64,000 bases of DNA from an uncultured Eubacteriales bacterium (GTDB lineage: Bacteria > Bacillota_I > Bacilli_A > RF39 > UBA660). Where the stretch lies: positions 62,001 to 126,000 of the forward strand of contig CAJJKI010000003.1 in the NCBI GenBank assembly GCA_905188025.1. Reading direction: 5' to 3'. Positions 1 to 8,067 of the stretch are shown here, one piece after another (positions within the stretch are counted from its first letter, which is position 1; every line of letters begins with the position of its first letter). The position numbers and the translations under genes are program-made. A model generated the notes under the pieces. That model was not told where the DNA came from, ran no database searches, and saw nothing but the letters and a program-made list of their open reading frames with translations.

Positions 1-349
1 AATCTAGTTCAGTGATAACTTTTTCTAGAAAATGACATTTCTTGGCAGTTGAATCTAGCAAGTCTACTTTTAATTCTGGAAATACTATTTTTAAAACTAG
101 ACCAGGAAAACCAGCTCCGGAACCGATATCTAGAAGGTATTCATCTTTTAGGTTGATAGATTTTACAATGGTGAGGGAATCATAAAAATGCTTAAGATAT
201 ACAGCTGATTCTTCAGTGATGGTTGTTAAGTTGTATTTAGCATTTTCAGTTACCAATAAGTGATAGTAAGCATCTAATTTTTTTAGTGTATCAACAGAAA
301 TGTTTATATCTAGGTGTTTTAATTCATTTATAAATTCTTCTTTATTCAT
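1..349 (-). CDS. rsmG: 16S rRNA m7G527 methyltransferase RsmG (5' part only)
   Basis: RsmG uses S-adenosylmethionine to methylate G527 of 16S rRNA. Only the first 116 or so residues lie inside the window; the rest runs off the left edge. The start is the ATG at 347-349 (minus strand). The SAM-binding glycine-rich loop DIGSGAGFPG is at residues 74-83, preceded by the typical N-terminal helices. The gene overlaps the 3' end of mnmG by 8 bp, the classic gidA-gidB arrangement. In Bacillus the next gene along would be noc, which matters because Noc-binding sites are present in this window. Confidence 0.95.
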   Translation of the reverse strand, partial: MNKEEFINELKHLDINISVDTLKKLDAYYHLLVTENAKYNLTTITEESAVYLKHFYDSLTIVKSINLKDEYLLDIGSGAGFPGLVLKIVFPELKVDLLDSTAKKCHFLEKVITELD

Positions 350-2219
350 TATACTTCTTCCTTAAATATATTAATAAGATAGAGATATCAGCTGGATTTA
401 CTCCACTTATTCTTAGGGCTTGGCCAATTGTAGTTGGATTTACCTTTTCTAATTTTTGTCGAGCTTCGCTAGCGAGATTAGGAATATCTTTGTAATCAAT
501 ATCAATAGGAATTTGTTTTTCTTCTTGTTTTAACATTTTTGCAGCTTCTTTGTTTACTTTATCAATATATCCAGCATATTTGATAGATATTTCTACTTGT
601 TCCATGACATCTTCTTTGTATGAGTCATCTAGTAAACCATTTTCTTTTAATTTTTCAATAGTTATCTCAGTTCTTTTTAAAAGGTCATATAGAGTTATTG
701 AATCTTTTATGTTAGCACTTGAAAGGCTAGTTAATAAATTGTTGGTATTTTGAGTAGGATTTAATTTAGTTGTTTGAAGATAATTTTTGAAAGACTCTAT
801 TGATGATAATTTTTGGGTAAATTTTTCATAACGAGGTTCTTTAATTAATCCTACTTGATATCCATATGGAGTTAAGCGAATATCAGCATTATCATGACGA
901 AGAAGGAGACGATATTCAGCACGAGAAGTAAGCATACGATATGGTTCAATAGTGCCTTTAGTAACTAGATCATCGATAAGAACTCCAATATATGATTCAT
1001 TTCTTTTTAAGATTAGTGGGGATTTCTCATCTATTGATAAAGCGGCATTGATACCTGCGATGATACCTTGACCAGCGGCTTCTTCATATCCACTTGTACC
1101 ATTTATTTGACCGGCGGTATATAGATTTTTTAATACTTTTGTTTCTAGTGATCTTGTTATTTGAGTAGGATAGATGGCATCATATTCAATAGCATAGGCA
1201 TATTTATTGATAATGGCATGCTCTAATCCCGGGAGAGAGTGAACCATTTTTTCTTGAACGTCACGAGGCATAGAGGTAGAAAATCCTTGAAGATACATGT
1301 CATCATAATAGATACTTTCAGGTTCAATAAATAGTTGGTGACGCTCTTTGTCAGCAAAACGAACTATTTTATCTTCAATAGATGGGCAATATCTTGGACC
1401 AACACCTTTTATGTCATCACGTCCACCATACATAGCTGATTTATTTAGGTTATCTAGAATTATTTTATGTGTTTCTTTTGTAGTATATATTAAGTGGCAT
1501 GGTATTTGTTTAGATGTATCATAATAATGAGGTTCTTCGGTGTTGAAACTGTAACATACAGGGTCTCCTGGCTCTTCTTGGGTTTTACTGAAGTCTATTG
1601 ATGACTTGGCTATTCTTTGGGGAGTGCCTGTTTTTAGTCTTAGAATATCGAAGCCATATGATTTTAATTTATCACTTAGGTGCATTGAGGGCTTTTCGCC
1701 ATGAGGGCCACTTCTTGTTCTTTCACTACCTACTAGGATATCTGATTTTAGATAAGTACCCGTTGTTAAGATTACTTTTTGACTACGAATTTTGGTACCA
1801 TCCGCAAGGACTACTCCTTTAACTGCTTGATTTTCAACAATTAAATCTTCGACCATTGATTCTAGTAGGGTTAATTTTTCTTGTTTTTTAAGAGTTTTCA
1901 ACATTTCTTGTGGATATGTTACTTTATCTACTTGGGCTCTTAATGATCTTACAGCTGGCCCTTTAGAGGAATTTAGCATTTTCATTTGAAGGGCTGTTTT
2001 ATCTGCTATACGACCCATTTCTCCACCAAGTGCATCTATCTCACGGACTATTATTCCTTTAGCAGAACCACCAATTGATGGGTTACATGGTAAGGTAGCT
2101 ACATTATTTATATTGGAAGTTATTAAAAGGGTAGTTTTTCCAATACGAGCTGATGCTAGAGCGGCTTCACAACCTGCATGGCCAGCTCCAACGACAATTA
2201 TGTTATATTCATATTTCAT
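342..2219 (-). CDS. mnmG: tRNA uridine 5-carboxymethylaminomethyl modification enzyme MnmG
   Basis: MnmG (GidA) is the FAD-dependent partner of MnmE; together they install cmnm5 on the wobble uridine of some tRNAs. About 625 residues, the normal length. The FAD dinucleotide-binding motif VVGAGHAG is near residue 10, the PCNPSIGG segment follows, and the C-terminal helical domain ends in the usual SGVNPADI-type motif. I chose the ATG at 2217-2219 (MKYEYN...), which sits behind an AGGAAAG ribosome-binding site; an upstream in-frame TTG at 2243 would add eight residues and overlap mnmE. It follows mnmE by a few bases and overlaps rsmG, so the three look like one operon reading away from the origin. 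Confidence 0.96.
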   Translation of the reverse strand: MKYEYNIIVVGAGHAGCEAALASARIGKTTLLITSNINNVATLPCNPSIGGSAKGIIVREIDALGGEMGRIADKTALQMKMLNSSKGPAVRSLRAQVDKVTYPQEMLKTLKKQEKLTLLESMVEDLIVENQAVKGVVLADGTKIRSQKVILTTGTYLKSDILVGSERTRSGPHGEKPSMHLSDKLKSYGFDILRLKTGTPQRIAKSSIDFSKTQEEPGDPVCYSFNTEEPHYYDTSKQIPCHLIYTTKETHKIILDNLNKSAMYGGRDDIKGVGPRYCPSIEDKIVRFADKERHQLFIEPESIYYDDMYLQGFSTSMPRDVQEKMVHSLPGLEHAIINKYAYAIEYDAIYPTQITRSLETKVLKNLYTAGQINGTSGYEEAAGQGIIAGINAALSIDEKSPLILKRNESYIGVLIDDLVTKGTIEPYRMLTSRAEYRLLLRHDNADIRLTPYGYQVGLIKEPRYEKFTQKLSSIESFKNYLQTTKLNPTQNTNNLLTSLSSANIKDSITLYDLLKRTEITIEKLKENGLLDDSYKEDVMEQVEISIKYAGYIDKVNKEAAKMLKQEEKQIPIDIDYKDIPNLASEARQKLEKVNPTTIGQALRISGVNPADISILLIYLRKKYNE

Positions 2220-2227
2220 TTTATCAC

Positions 2228-3568
2228 TTACTTTCCTAGGCAAAATCTTGAGAACATTTCATCAATTAACTCTTCTTTATATGTTTTGCCAATTATTTCT
2301 CCTAAGAGAGACCAAGCTTCTTTTAGATCTAACTCAACAATATCTATTGGATAAGTTGATATTTTATTTAGGCTTTCTTCAATGGTTGATTTGGCTTGTT
2401 TTAAAAGAGCTATACTTCTAGCAGAGGTTAAATATGTAGGATCATTAGTAGTTATTTCTTCTAAATTAAATAGTTTTATAATTGATTGTTTTAATTCATC
2501 TAATCCAATATTATTTTTAAGACTCATTTTGATTACTGACGAGTCATTAATGACAAGATTTGTTGATAAGTCTATTTTATTTATGACAATGATATGTTTT
2601 TTTGATTTTATTTTATCTAAAAGATCTTGATCTTCTTTAGTTAGTGGTTCATTGTTATTTAATAGATATATTACTAAATCTGATGAGTCAATTATTTCAT
2701 AGCTTTTGGCTACTCCAATTTGTTCTACGAGGTTATCGGTTTTTCTTATGCCTGCTGTATCAATGATATTACATACGATGCCATTTAGAATAAATCTTCC
2801 TTCAACAATATCGCGAGTAGTACCTTCAATATCAGTAACGATAGCTTTTTGTTCTTCTAAAAGGGCATTTAATAGGCTACTTTTGCCAACATTTGGGCGA
2901 CCAATAATACCTATATTAATACCATCTTTTATTATTTTGCCATCAGTTGATTTATTTAGGATATTGGTTATTTTTGATAGCAATTTTTTTATTGATGGAG
3001 TTATTTTTTCATTTGTTAAAACTTCAATATCATCATATTCTGGATAATCAATGTTAACTTCAATGTTACTGATGATACTTACTAGATCACTACGCAAGTC
3101 TTCGATTAGATTTGAGACACTACCAGTTAATTGATTTATTGATAGTTGTCTACTTATATCACTTTTGGCTTCGATTAAATTCATAACTCCTTCGGCTTCA
3201 GTTAAGTCGATTCGGCCATTTAAGAAAGCTCTTTTGGTAAATTCTCCGGGTTCAGCTAATCTAGCTCCATTAGTAAGAAGTAACTCTAATACTTTATTAG
3301 TAGTACTGATACCACCATGGCAATTTATTTCAATGATATCTTCTTTGGTGAAGGTTTTTGGAGCAAGCATTATACTGATTAGGACTTCATCTATTATTTT
3401 ATTTTGATCTATAATATGTCCATAATGAATGGTATGGCTTTTAGCGATAGTTAAATCTTTATCAAATATTTTATTAACTATATTTACTGATTCAGGGCCA
3501 CTTACTCTTATGATGGAGATAGCTCCGACACCTAAAGCAGTAGATATAGCTGCTATTGTATCTTCCAT
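2228..3568 (-). CDS. mnmE: tRNA modification GTPase MnmE
   Basis: MnmE (TrmE) is the GTPase half of the MnmE-MnmG tRNA-modifying complex. The 446-residue product has an N-terminal tetrahydrofolate-binding domain (residues 1-120), a helical domain split around a G domain, the P-loop GRPNVGKSS at 223-231, DTAG at 270-273 and an NKID motif. It ends in CLGK, the conserved C-terminal cysteine motif (usually C-I/L-G-K) needed for modification. It sits directly upstream of mnmG. A terminator-like hairpin upstream (3636-3671) separates it from khpB. Confidence 0.96.
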   Translation of the reverse strand: MEDTIAAISTALGVGAISIIRVSGPESVNIVNKIFDKDLTIAKSHTIHYGHIIDQNKIIDEVLISIMLAPKTFTKEDIIEINCHGGISTTNKVLELLLTNGARLAEPGEFTKRAFLNGRIDLTEAEGVMNLIEAKSDISRQLSINQLTGSVSNLIEDLRSDLVSIISNIEVNIDYPEYDDIEVLTNEKITPSIKKLLSKITNILNKSTDGKIIKDGINIGIIGRPNVGKSSLLNALLEEQKAIVTDIEGTTRDIVEGRFILNGIVCNIIDTAGIRKTDNLVEQIGVAKSYEIIDSSDLVIYLLNNNEPLTKEDQDLLDKIKSKKHIIVINKIDLSTNLVINDSSVIKMSLKNNIGLDELKQSIIKLFNLEEITTNDPTYLTSARSIALLKQAKSTIEESLNKISTYPIDIVELDLKEAWSLLGEIIGKTYKEELIDEMFSRFCLGK

Positions 3569-3635
3569 GTTATCCTTCCTTTCTTTTTATACAGGTGTTT
3601 TTTTCTTTACCAAGATATTTTACCACAGAATAAAG

Positions 3636-3671
3636 AAAAAAGATATAATTATTTTTTCATTATATCTTTTT
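3636..3671 (-). terminator. intrinsic terminator after khpB
   Basis: A 13-bp perfect AT-rich stem (AAAAAGATATAAT and its complement) around a 9-base loop is flanked by T runs on both strands. On the minus strand it lies just after the khpB stop and before mnmE. Confidence 0.7.
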
Positions 3672-3676
3672 ATATT

Positions 3677-4285
3677 TTAGATTTCTTTTGGTTTTATAAC
3701 AACGCATCTATTTGGTTCTTCGCCAACGGATTCAGTATAAACATATTTATCATTAGCTAGAGTGCTATGAACAATTCTTCTTTCATATGAATTCATGCTA
3801 TCTAGTTTTGTTTCAAACTTTGTTTTAGCAACTTCGCGAGCTACTTTTTTAGCCAATAGTTCGATACTATGATTCTTTTTATCTTTGTAGTTTTCAACGT
3901 CTAGGATGATACCAATATAGTTCTTTGTTTCATTGTTGATAATTTGTCTTATTATTGTTTGAAGTGCTTCGATTGTTCTACCGTTATGTCCTATTAGTAC
4001 AGCATTATGATCAGAGAAAATTTTAATAGTTATATTATCTTCTCTTCTTCTTACTTCTAGATTAACAGTTAGACCCATTAATTTAGTTATTTCATTAATA
4101 TTTTCTTTGATACTATCAATAATATCATTGTAATCAATTACTTCTATTTTGACATTTTTTTTAAGTAAGCTGCTTTTTTCTTCAAGAACATTAACGATGA
4201 CATTATTTTCAGTTAGATTTAGTTCTTTTAGAGCTGTTTCTAAAGCTTCTTCATATGTTTTTCCATTATAAATATTTTTTTTCAT
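3677..4285 (-). CDS. khpB: RNA-binding protein KhpB (Jag/SpoIIIJ-associated)
   Basis: KhpB (Jag, EloR) is a small RNA-binding protein linked to cell elongation in Gram-positives and coded with YidC/SpoIIIJ. The 202 residues show the three expected parts: an N-terminal Jag domain (about 1-50), a KH domain with the IGHNGRTIEALQ segment (about 95-110), and an R3H domain near the C-terminus (ERRIVHSTLAND, then EPNRCVVIKP). Its start codon overlaps the yidC stop by one base, which suggests translational coupling. Confidence 0.95.
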   Translation of the reverse strand: MKKNIYNGKTYEEALETALKELNLTENNVIVNVLEEKSSLLKKNVKIEVIDYNDIIDSIKENINEITKLMGLTVNLEVRRREDNITIKIFSDHNAVLIGHNGRTIEALQTIIRQIINNETKNYIGIILDVENYKDKKNHSIELLAKKVAREVAKTKFETKLDSMNSYERRIVHSTLANDKYVYTESVGEEPNRCVVIKPKEI

Positions 4286-5205
4286 TATTTAACCTTCTTT
4301 CTTTCAACCATAAGATTTTGGATGATACTGAATAGATTTGATACTATCCAATAGATACCTACAGCGGAAGCAATGGTGAATGAACTATAAGTGATTATTG
4401 CTAGCATAAAGTAAAGCATATATTTCATATTCATTCCAGCATTGGCACTTGCTGATTGATCTTTTAAAGTTTTTCTGAAAGAAACGATGGTTGCTAGAAA
4501 AATTAATACTACTAATAGAATGTAGATATATTCACCATTTTTGATACCATACCATGGAGTAGTGCCTAGTTTAAAGAATAAGAATTTATCTTCAAAGATG
4601 GCTGGTGTACGATTGATTGCTTCATAAAAAGCAAAGAGTAATGGTAATTGGATAAATGATGTTAGGCATCCTGCTAATGGGTTAATTTTATATTTTTGAT
4701 AGATAAGCATCATTTCTTGGGCTTTACGATTTTGATCTTCAACTGAAGTTTTATTTTCGTATTTCTTTTCTAACTTAGTTAATTCTGGAGTTGCTTGTTT
4801 AATTAATTCTGATTGCATAGCTGTTTTTTTAGTTAGAGGGAATAGAATTAATCTAATTAAGATACAAGTAACTATTATTGATAAGCCATAACTGTTTAGG
4901 AGTGAACCTATTTTTATAATAACCCACGCTAATGGTTTTACAAAGATACTTGTCCATAAGCCTTCATAGTTGGCTAGGGGAGTAAATTTATCACATGTAG
5001 GTAATTTGTCGATATCTACATTATTTTTTTCATATATTTCAATAGTAGACTGTTCGGTTGGCTTACAAATAATGTTTTCGGTAAGTACTTGACCGGTATC
5101 ATTATTTCTAACTATTTCTTTACCATTTTTTAATGTTTTAGTGCATCCTGTTAATAGAAATAAACAAAGGATGAGAGTAAAAATTCTTAGTTTTTTGTTT
5201 TTCAT
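4285..5205 (-). CDS. yidC: membrane protein insertase YidC (SpoIIIJ/OxaA family lipoprotein)
   Basis: YidC inserts and folds inner-membrane proteins, alone or with SecYEG. The 306-residue product begins with a lipoprotein signal peptide whose lipobox LLTGC places the lipidated Cys at residue 21. Five or so hydrophobic segments follow, with the conserved PLTKK and LAGCLTSFIQLPLLFAFY regions of the OxaA/SpoIIIJ core. One copy in the window; in sporulating relatives SpoIIIJ also supports forespore sigma-G activity. It follows rnpA by one base and overlaps khpB. Confidence 0.96.
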   Translation of the reverse strand: MKNKKLRIFTLILCLFLLTGCTKTLKNGKEIVRNNDTGQVLTENIICKPTEQSTIEIYEKNNVDIDKLPTCDKFTPLANYEGLWTSIFVKPLAWVIIKIGSLLNSYGLSIIVTCILIRLILFPLTKKTAMQSELIKQATPELTKLEKKYENKTSVEDQNRKAQEMMLIYQKYKINPLAGCLTSFIQLPLLFAFYEAINRTPAIFEDKFLFFKLGTTPWYGIKNGEYIYILLVVLIFLATIVSFRKTLKDQSASANAGMNMKYMLYFMLAIITYSSFTIASAVGIYWIVSNLFSIIQNLMVERKKVK

Positions 5206-5535
5206 TTATTTTCTCACTTTCTTCAGTAATTCTAATAATTCTTTCTCTAAAGACTGATAATCTAGTTCTTTAGAGGTTTCTTTTATAATTATAACATAGT
5301 TAAAGCCATTTTGTATATCTTTTTCATTGGTAATAATAATATTTTTGATTTGGCGTTTTAATTTGTTACGGATATGGGCTTTTCCTACTTTTTTAGGAAC
5401 AGTTATACCATATTTATTATTAGAATCATTGGAAACCTCAGTAAAGATAGAGAAATATTTATTTTTAACGCTATGTTTTTGACTGATAATTTCAGTAAAT
5501 TTTTCACTTTTTTGAATTATTTTATCTTTATTCAT
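5206..5535 (-). CDS. rnpA: ribonuclease P protein component
   Basis: RnpA is the protein subunit of RNase P, which trims the 5' leader of tRNA precursors. The product has 109 residues, slightly short but normal for the family, and contains the basic signature RNKLKRQIK that corresponds to the RNR RNA-binding motif. It follows rpmH, as in nearly all bacteria, but the two are separated here by a compact hairpin with a T tract (5573-5594), so rnpA may be read at a reduced level by readthrough. Confidence 0.93.
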   Translation of the reverse strand: MNKDKIIQKSEKFTEIISQKHSVKNKYFSIFTEVSNDSNNKYGITVPKKVGKAHIRNKLKRQIKNIIITNEKDIQNGFNYVIIIKETSKELDYQSLEKELLELLKKVRK

Positions 5536-5572
5536 ATTTTCTCCTTATAATGGGTTGTATATTTTTTTATAA

Positions 5573-5594
5573 ACAAAAAACCACTAGTAGTGGC
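5573..5594 (-). terminator. hairpin with U tract between rpmH and rnpA
   Basis: On the minus strand the rpmH stop is followed at once by the palindrome CCACTACTAGTGG and six T. It looks like a short intrinsic terminator or attenuator limiting readthrough from rpmH to rnpA. Confidence 0.7.
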
Positions 5595-5717
5595 TTATGC
5601 ACAAAGTTTTTTTCTTTTTTTTGCTCTTCTTTTATTTAAAACGTTACCTTTAATTCTTGCAAAAAATCCATGTTTTTTGGCTTTTTTTCTTTTATTTGGT
5701 TGATAAGTTCTCTTCAT
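5595..5717 (-). CDS. rpmH: 50S ribosomal protein L34
   Basis: L34 is a tiny basic protein of the large ribosomal subunit. The reading frame encodes 40 residues beginning MKRTYQPNKRKKAKKHGF, the family signature. The usual length is about 44: the loop that normally reads like MKTKSGRNVL is shortened to IKGNVL, about four residues less. It has a good ribosome-binding site (GGAGGTG) and a consensus promoter upstream. The position next to rnpA confirms the call. Confidence 0.94.
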   Translation of the reverse strand: MKRTYQPNKRKKAKKHGFFARIKGNVLNKRRAKKRKKLCA

Positions 5718-5748
5718 AAATTAACACCTCCAAGTTAAAATCTTCTTT

Positions 5749-5777
5749 ATTATATAGGACAACGGCAATTATGTCAA
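5749..5777 (-). promoter_or_regulatory. sigma-A promoter of rpmH
   Basis: On the minus strand TTGACA, a 17-base spacer and TATAAT form a perfect consensus housekeeping promoter about 30 bases before the rpmH start codon. Confidence 0.85.
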
Positions 5778-5827
5778 CAAATTTTTAGGTTTTTTTAAGT
5801 TTTTGCTTTTATTTTACATTTTTTTTT

Positions 5828-5835
5828 GTTATAAT
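5828..5835 (+). promoter_or_regulatory. extended -10 promoter of the HerA-type gene
   Basis: TGTTATAAT is a perfect extended -10 element 27 bases before the start codon; the -35 region is only weakly conserved. Confidence 0.5.
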
Positions 5836-5861
5836 TATTATGAAAGAATAGAGGGATAGTT

Positions 5862-7625
5862 ATGTTTGAAAAGATTTTGTCAATTACTAAAAACTATGCT
5901 ATAGTGCAAATTTCAAACAATATCAGTGATGATATACTTAATTATAATGTTATCCTTGAAGATAAAGAAAAGAAAATTTTGGGAGAGATTGATGAAGTTA
6001 TCAACAATGAAGCTAAGATTTCTTTTTTGGGGGAATTTATTGATGGGAGATTTTATAGTGGTATTATAAGAAGACCTACTTTAAGTTCTATGATTAGAAT
6101 TATCAACAAGCAGGAACTAGGTGAATTAGTAGGGGATAATGATAGTAGAACAATGATTTTGGGATTAAGTCCACTATATAATAATTATCCTATAAAGGTT
6201 AATATTAATGAAATGTTTAGTAATCATATGGCTATTTTTGGTAATACTGGATCTGGTAAAACTTGTGGTGTAGCTAGAATTATACAAAATTTTTTCAATA
6301 TGAAAGATAAAATTCCTTTTAATAGTAATATATTTATTTTTAATAACACTAGTGAGTATGATGCAGCTTTTAGAAATATTCATAGTATTAATAATAATTT
6401 TAATTATAAGTTGTATACTACTGATAAGACTGATAGTAGTGGTAATCAAATAAAGATTCCTTTATGGATTATGGATGTAGATGATTATGCTAATTTATTG
6501 GATATTACAGATTATTTTCAAATTAATATTATAGAGAAGATGCTTAGTTTGGTATCAGTATTTGCAAGGAATGATGAAGAATCTATTAGATATAAGAATC
6601 ATTTAATAGCTAAGGCTATAATATCTGTTTTGTATTCTAATCAAGTAGCCGCTAAGATAAGAGACCAAATATTTAATATTTTACAAGATTGTTATACTAA
6701 AGAATTAAATCTTGATGCAGAGGTTCCTGGTATTGGATATACAAGAGAATTTAGAAAGTGTTTTGATATTGATAATCATGGAGAATTTGTTGAGAGAATT
6801 TTAGTTACTAAATATATACAAAGTTTTATTGATAATAATACTAAATGGAATGAAGATTATGTACCAATATATTTTACTTTGGACCAGTTAGAGATTGCTT
6901 TAAACTTTGCTTTGATTAGTGAAGGATTATTACTTAATGAGAAATCTTATAGTGAAGCTATTGCTTTAAAGGTTAAGTTACATACAATTAACAATAGTTC
7001 TAGTAAGGAATTCTTTAATGTACCTAACTTTATATCAACAGAACAGTATATTAATTCTATGTTAACTACTAATGATGGAAATGGTAGAGTACAAATAGTT
7101 AATTTTGTTTTAGAAGAGATAGATGATAGGCTTGCTAAGGCTTTAGTTAAGATTATTTCAAGAATATTATTTAAATTTGAGAAGAAGTTACAACCTAGAG
7201 GAGCAATGCCAATACATTTAATGCTTGAAGAAGCGCATCGTTATGTACAAAGAGATAAGGATTTGGATATATTAGGATATAATATTTTTGAGAGAATTGC
7301 TAAGGAAGGTAGAAAATTTGGAGTAATTATGGATTTAATTACTCAAAGACCTACGGAGCTTTCAGAGACAGTATTATCACAGTGTTCTAATTTTATTATT
7401 TTTAAATTAAATCATCCGACGGATTTGGAATATATAAAGAAGATGGTTCCTAATATTAGTTCGGACGTAATTGAGAAACAAAAGTCTTTGCAGTCTGGTA
7501 CTTGTGTAGCTTTTGGTAGAATGATGAGAATACCTATGATAGTTAAAATGCAAATGCCTAATCCAGAGCCTCAAAGTGCTAATGCTTCAATATATGATAA
7601 GTGGATAGTTGAATGGAAGAGTTAA
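5862..7625 (+). CDS. HerA/DUF87-type ATPase (putative DNA translocase)
   Basis: A 587-residue P-loop ATPase of the HerA/FtsK superfamily. An N-terminal beta-rich HAS-barrel-like part (about 1-110) precedes the Walker A motif GNTGSGKT at 127-134. The Walker B segment HLMLEEAH is near 450-458, followed by RKFGVIMDLITQRPTELSETVLSQ, which carries the sensor and arginine-finger region typical of HerA. HerA proteins form hexameric DNA translocases, in archaea working with the nuclease NurA in end resection; no NurA-like gene is nearby. The gene has its own promoter, points toward oriC and is followed by a hairpin terminator. Its role here is unknown; a defence or phage-linked role is also possible but there are no mobile-element marks around it. 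Confidence 0.8.
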   Translation: MFEKILSITKNYAIVQISNNISDDILNYNVILEDKEKKILGEIDEVINNEAKISFLGEFIDGRFYSGIIRRPTLSSMIRIINKQELGELVGDNDSRTMILGLSPLYNNYPIKVNINEMFSNHMAIFGNTGSGKTCGVARIIQNFFNMKDKIPFNSNIFIFNNTSEYDAAFRNIHSINNNFNYKLYTTDKTDSSGNQIKIPLWIMDVDDYANLLDITDYFQINIIEKMLSLVSVFARNDEESIRYKNHLIAKAIISVLYSNQVAAKIRDQIFNILQDCYTKELNLDAEVPGIGYTREFRKCFDIDNHGEFVERILVTKYIQSFIDNNTKWNEDYVPIYFTLDQLEIALNFALISEGLLLNEKSYSEAIALKVKLHTINNSSSKEFFNVPNFISTEQYINSMLTTNDGNGRVQIVNFVLEEIDDRLAKALVKIISRILFKFEKKLQPRGAMPIHLMLEEAHRYVQRDKDLDILGYNIFERIAKEGRKFGVIMDLITQRPTELSETVLSQCSNFIIFKLNHPTDLEYIKKMVPNISSDVIEKQKSLQSGTCVAFGRMMRIPMIVKMQMPNPEPQSANASIYDKWIVEWKS

Positions 7626-7650
7626 CAGTTAGTTGTTAGCTCTTTTTTTT
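7621..7650 (+). terminator. terminator after the HerA-type gene
   Basis: The stop codon lies inside a small hairpin (TAACA/TGTTA, closed by a G-C pair) followed by eight T. Confidence 0.55.
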
Positions 7651-7678
7651 GATAAAAATTTAATGAAGAGATAAAAAT

Positions 7679-7692
7679 ATTTCCCGGGAAAT
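7679..7692. promoter_or_regulatory. Noc-binding site (NBS), copy 1
   Basis: A perfect 14-base palindrome ATTTCCCGGGAAAT, identical to the Noc-binding consensus known from Bacillus subtilis. It lies at the left edge of oriC. Confidence 0.85.
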
Positions 7693-8008
7693 ATTTTTTT
7701 TAGTTTTCAACAGGAAAAAAGAGAAATTTTTTTACTTTCAACAACAAAAATCAACAAAATTCGACTTATCAACAGGTAATTGTTGAAAAAATTGCTCTAT
7801 CAACAGGCTTTGTACATAACTTTACGACAGTTTTCGACAAAAACCTTAGTTTTCAACATGTTATAACGATTGTTGAAAAAAATATCCACACACAAGAAAA
7901 ATGTCGAAAATTGTTGAAAACTCTTTAAAAGCCTTTAAAAATATGGTATTATATTGTTGAAAACTTGTTGATAACCTGTTGATAAGTTGTTGAAAGTAAA
8001 AAAAAGGA

Positions 8009-8036
8009 TAGACAAATTGCAGTAATATGTTAAAAT
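8009..8036 (+). promoter_or_regulatory. putative dnaA promoter
   Basis: TAGACA, a 16-base spacer and TAAAAT end 31 bases before the dnaA start. It lies just after the paired TGTTGATAA boxes at 7966-7985, which would allow autoregulation by DnaA. Confidence 0.5.
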
Positions 8037-8067
8037 AAAATTAAGACTTGTAAGTGAGGTAGCTATT

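Larger units (their letters stand above)
7626..8067 (+). other. oriC: oriC, dnaA-upstream part
   Basis: This 442-base gap directly before dnaA holds no gene and is dense in DnaA-box-like 9-mers: TTATCAACA at 7766-7774, CTATCAACA at 7797-7805, ATATCCACA at 7882-7890, and TGTTGATAA (reverse) at 7966-7974 and 7977-7985. Many looser TTTTCAACA and TGTTGAAAA elements surround them. A perfect Noc-binding palindrome is at 7679-7692. The strand switch between rpmH and dnaA and the gene order support an origin. No exact TTATCCACA box was seen; the unwinding element is likely in the AT-rich stretch around 7920-7960 or in the dnaA-dnaN gap, but I cannot place it. Confidence 0.85.

Noticed and set aside
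1224..1233. CCCGGG in mnmG as a further Noc site
   Set aside because: The flanks read AAT-CCCGGGA-GAG and do not fit ATTTCCCGGGAAAT.
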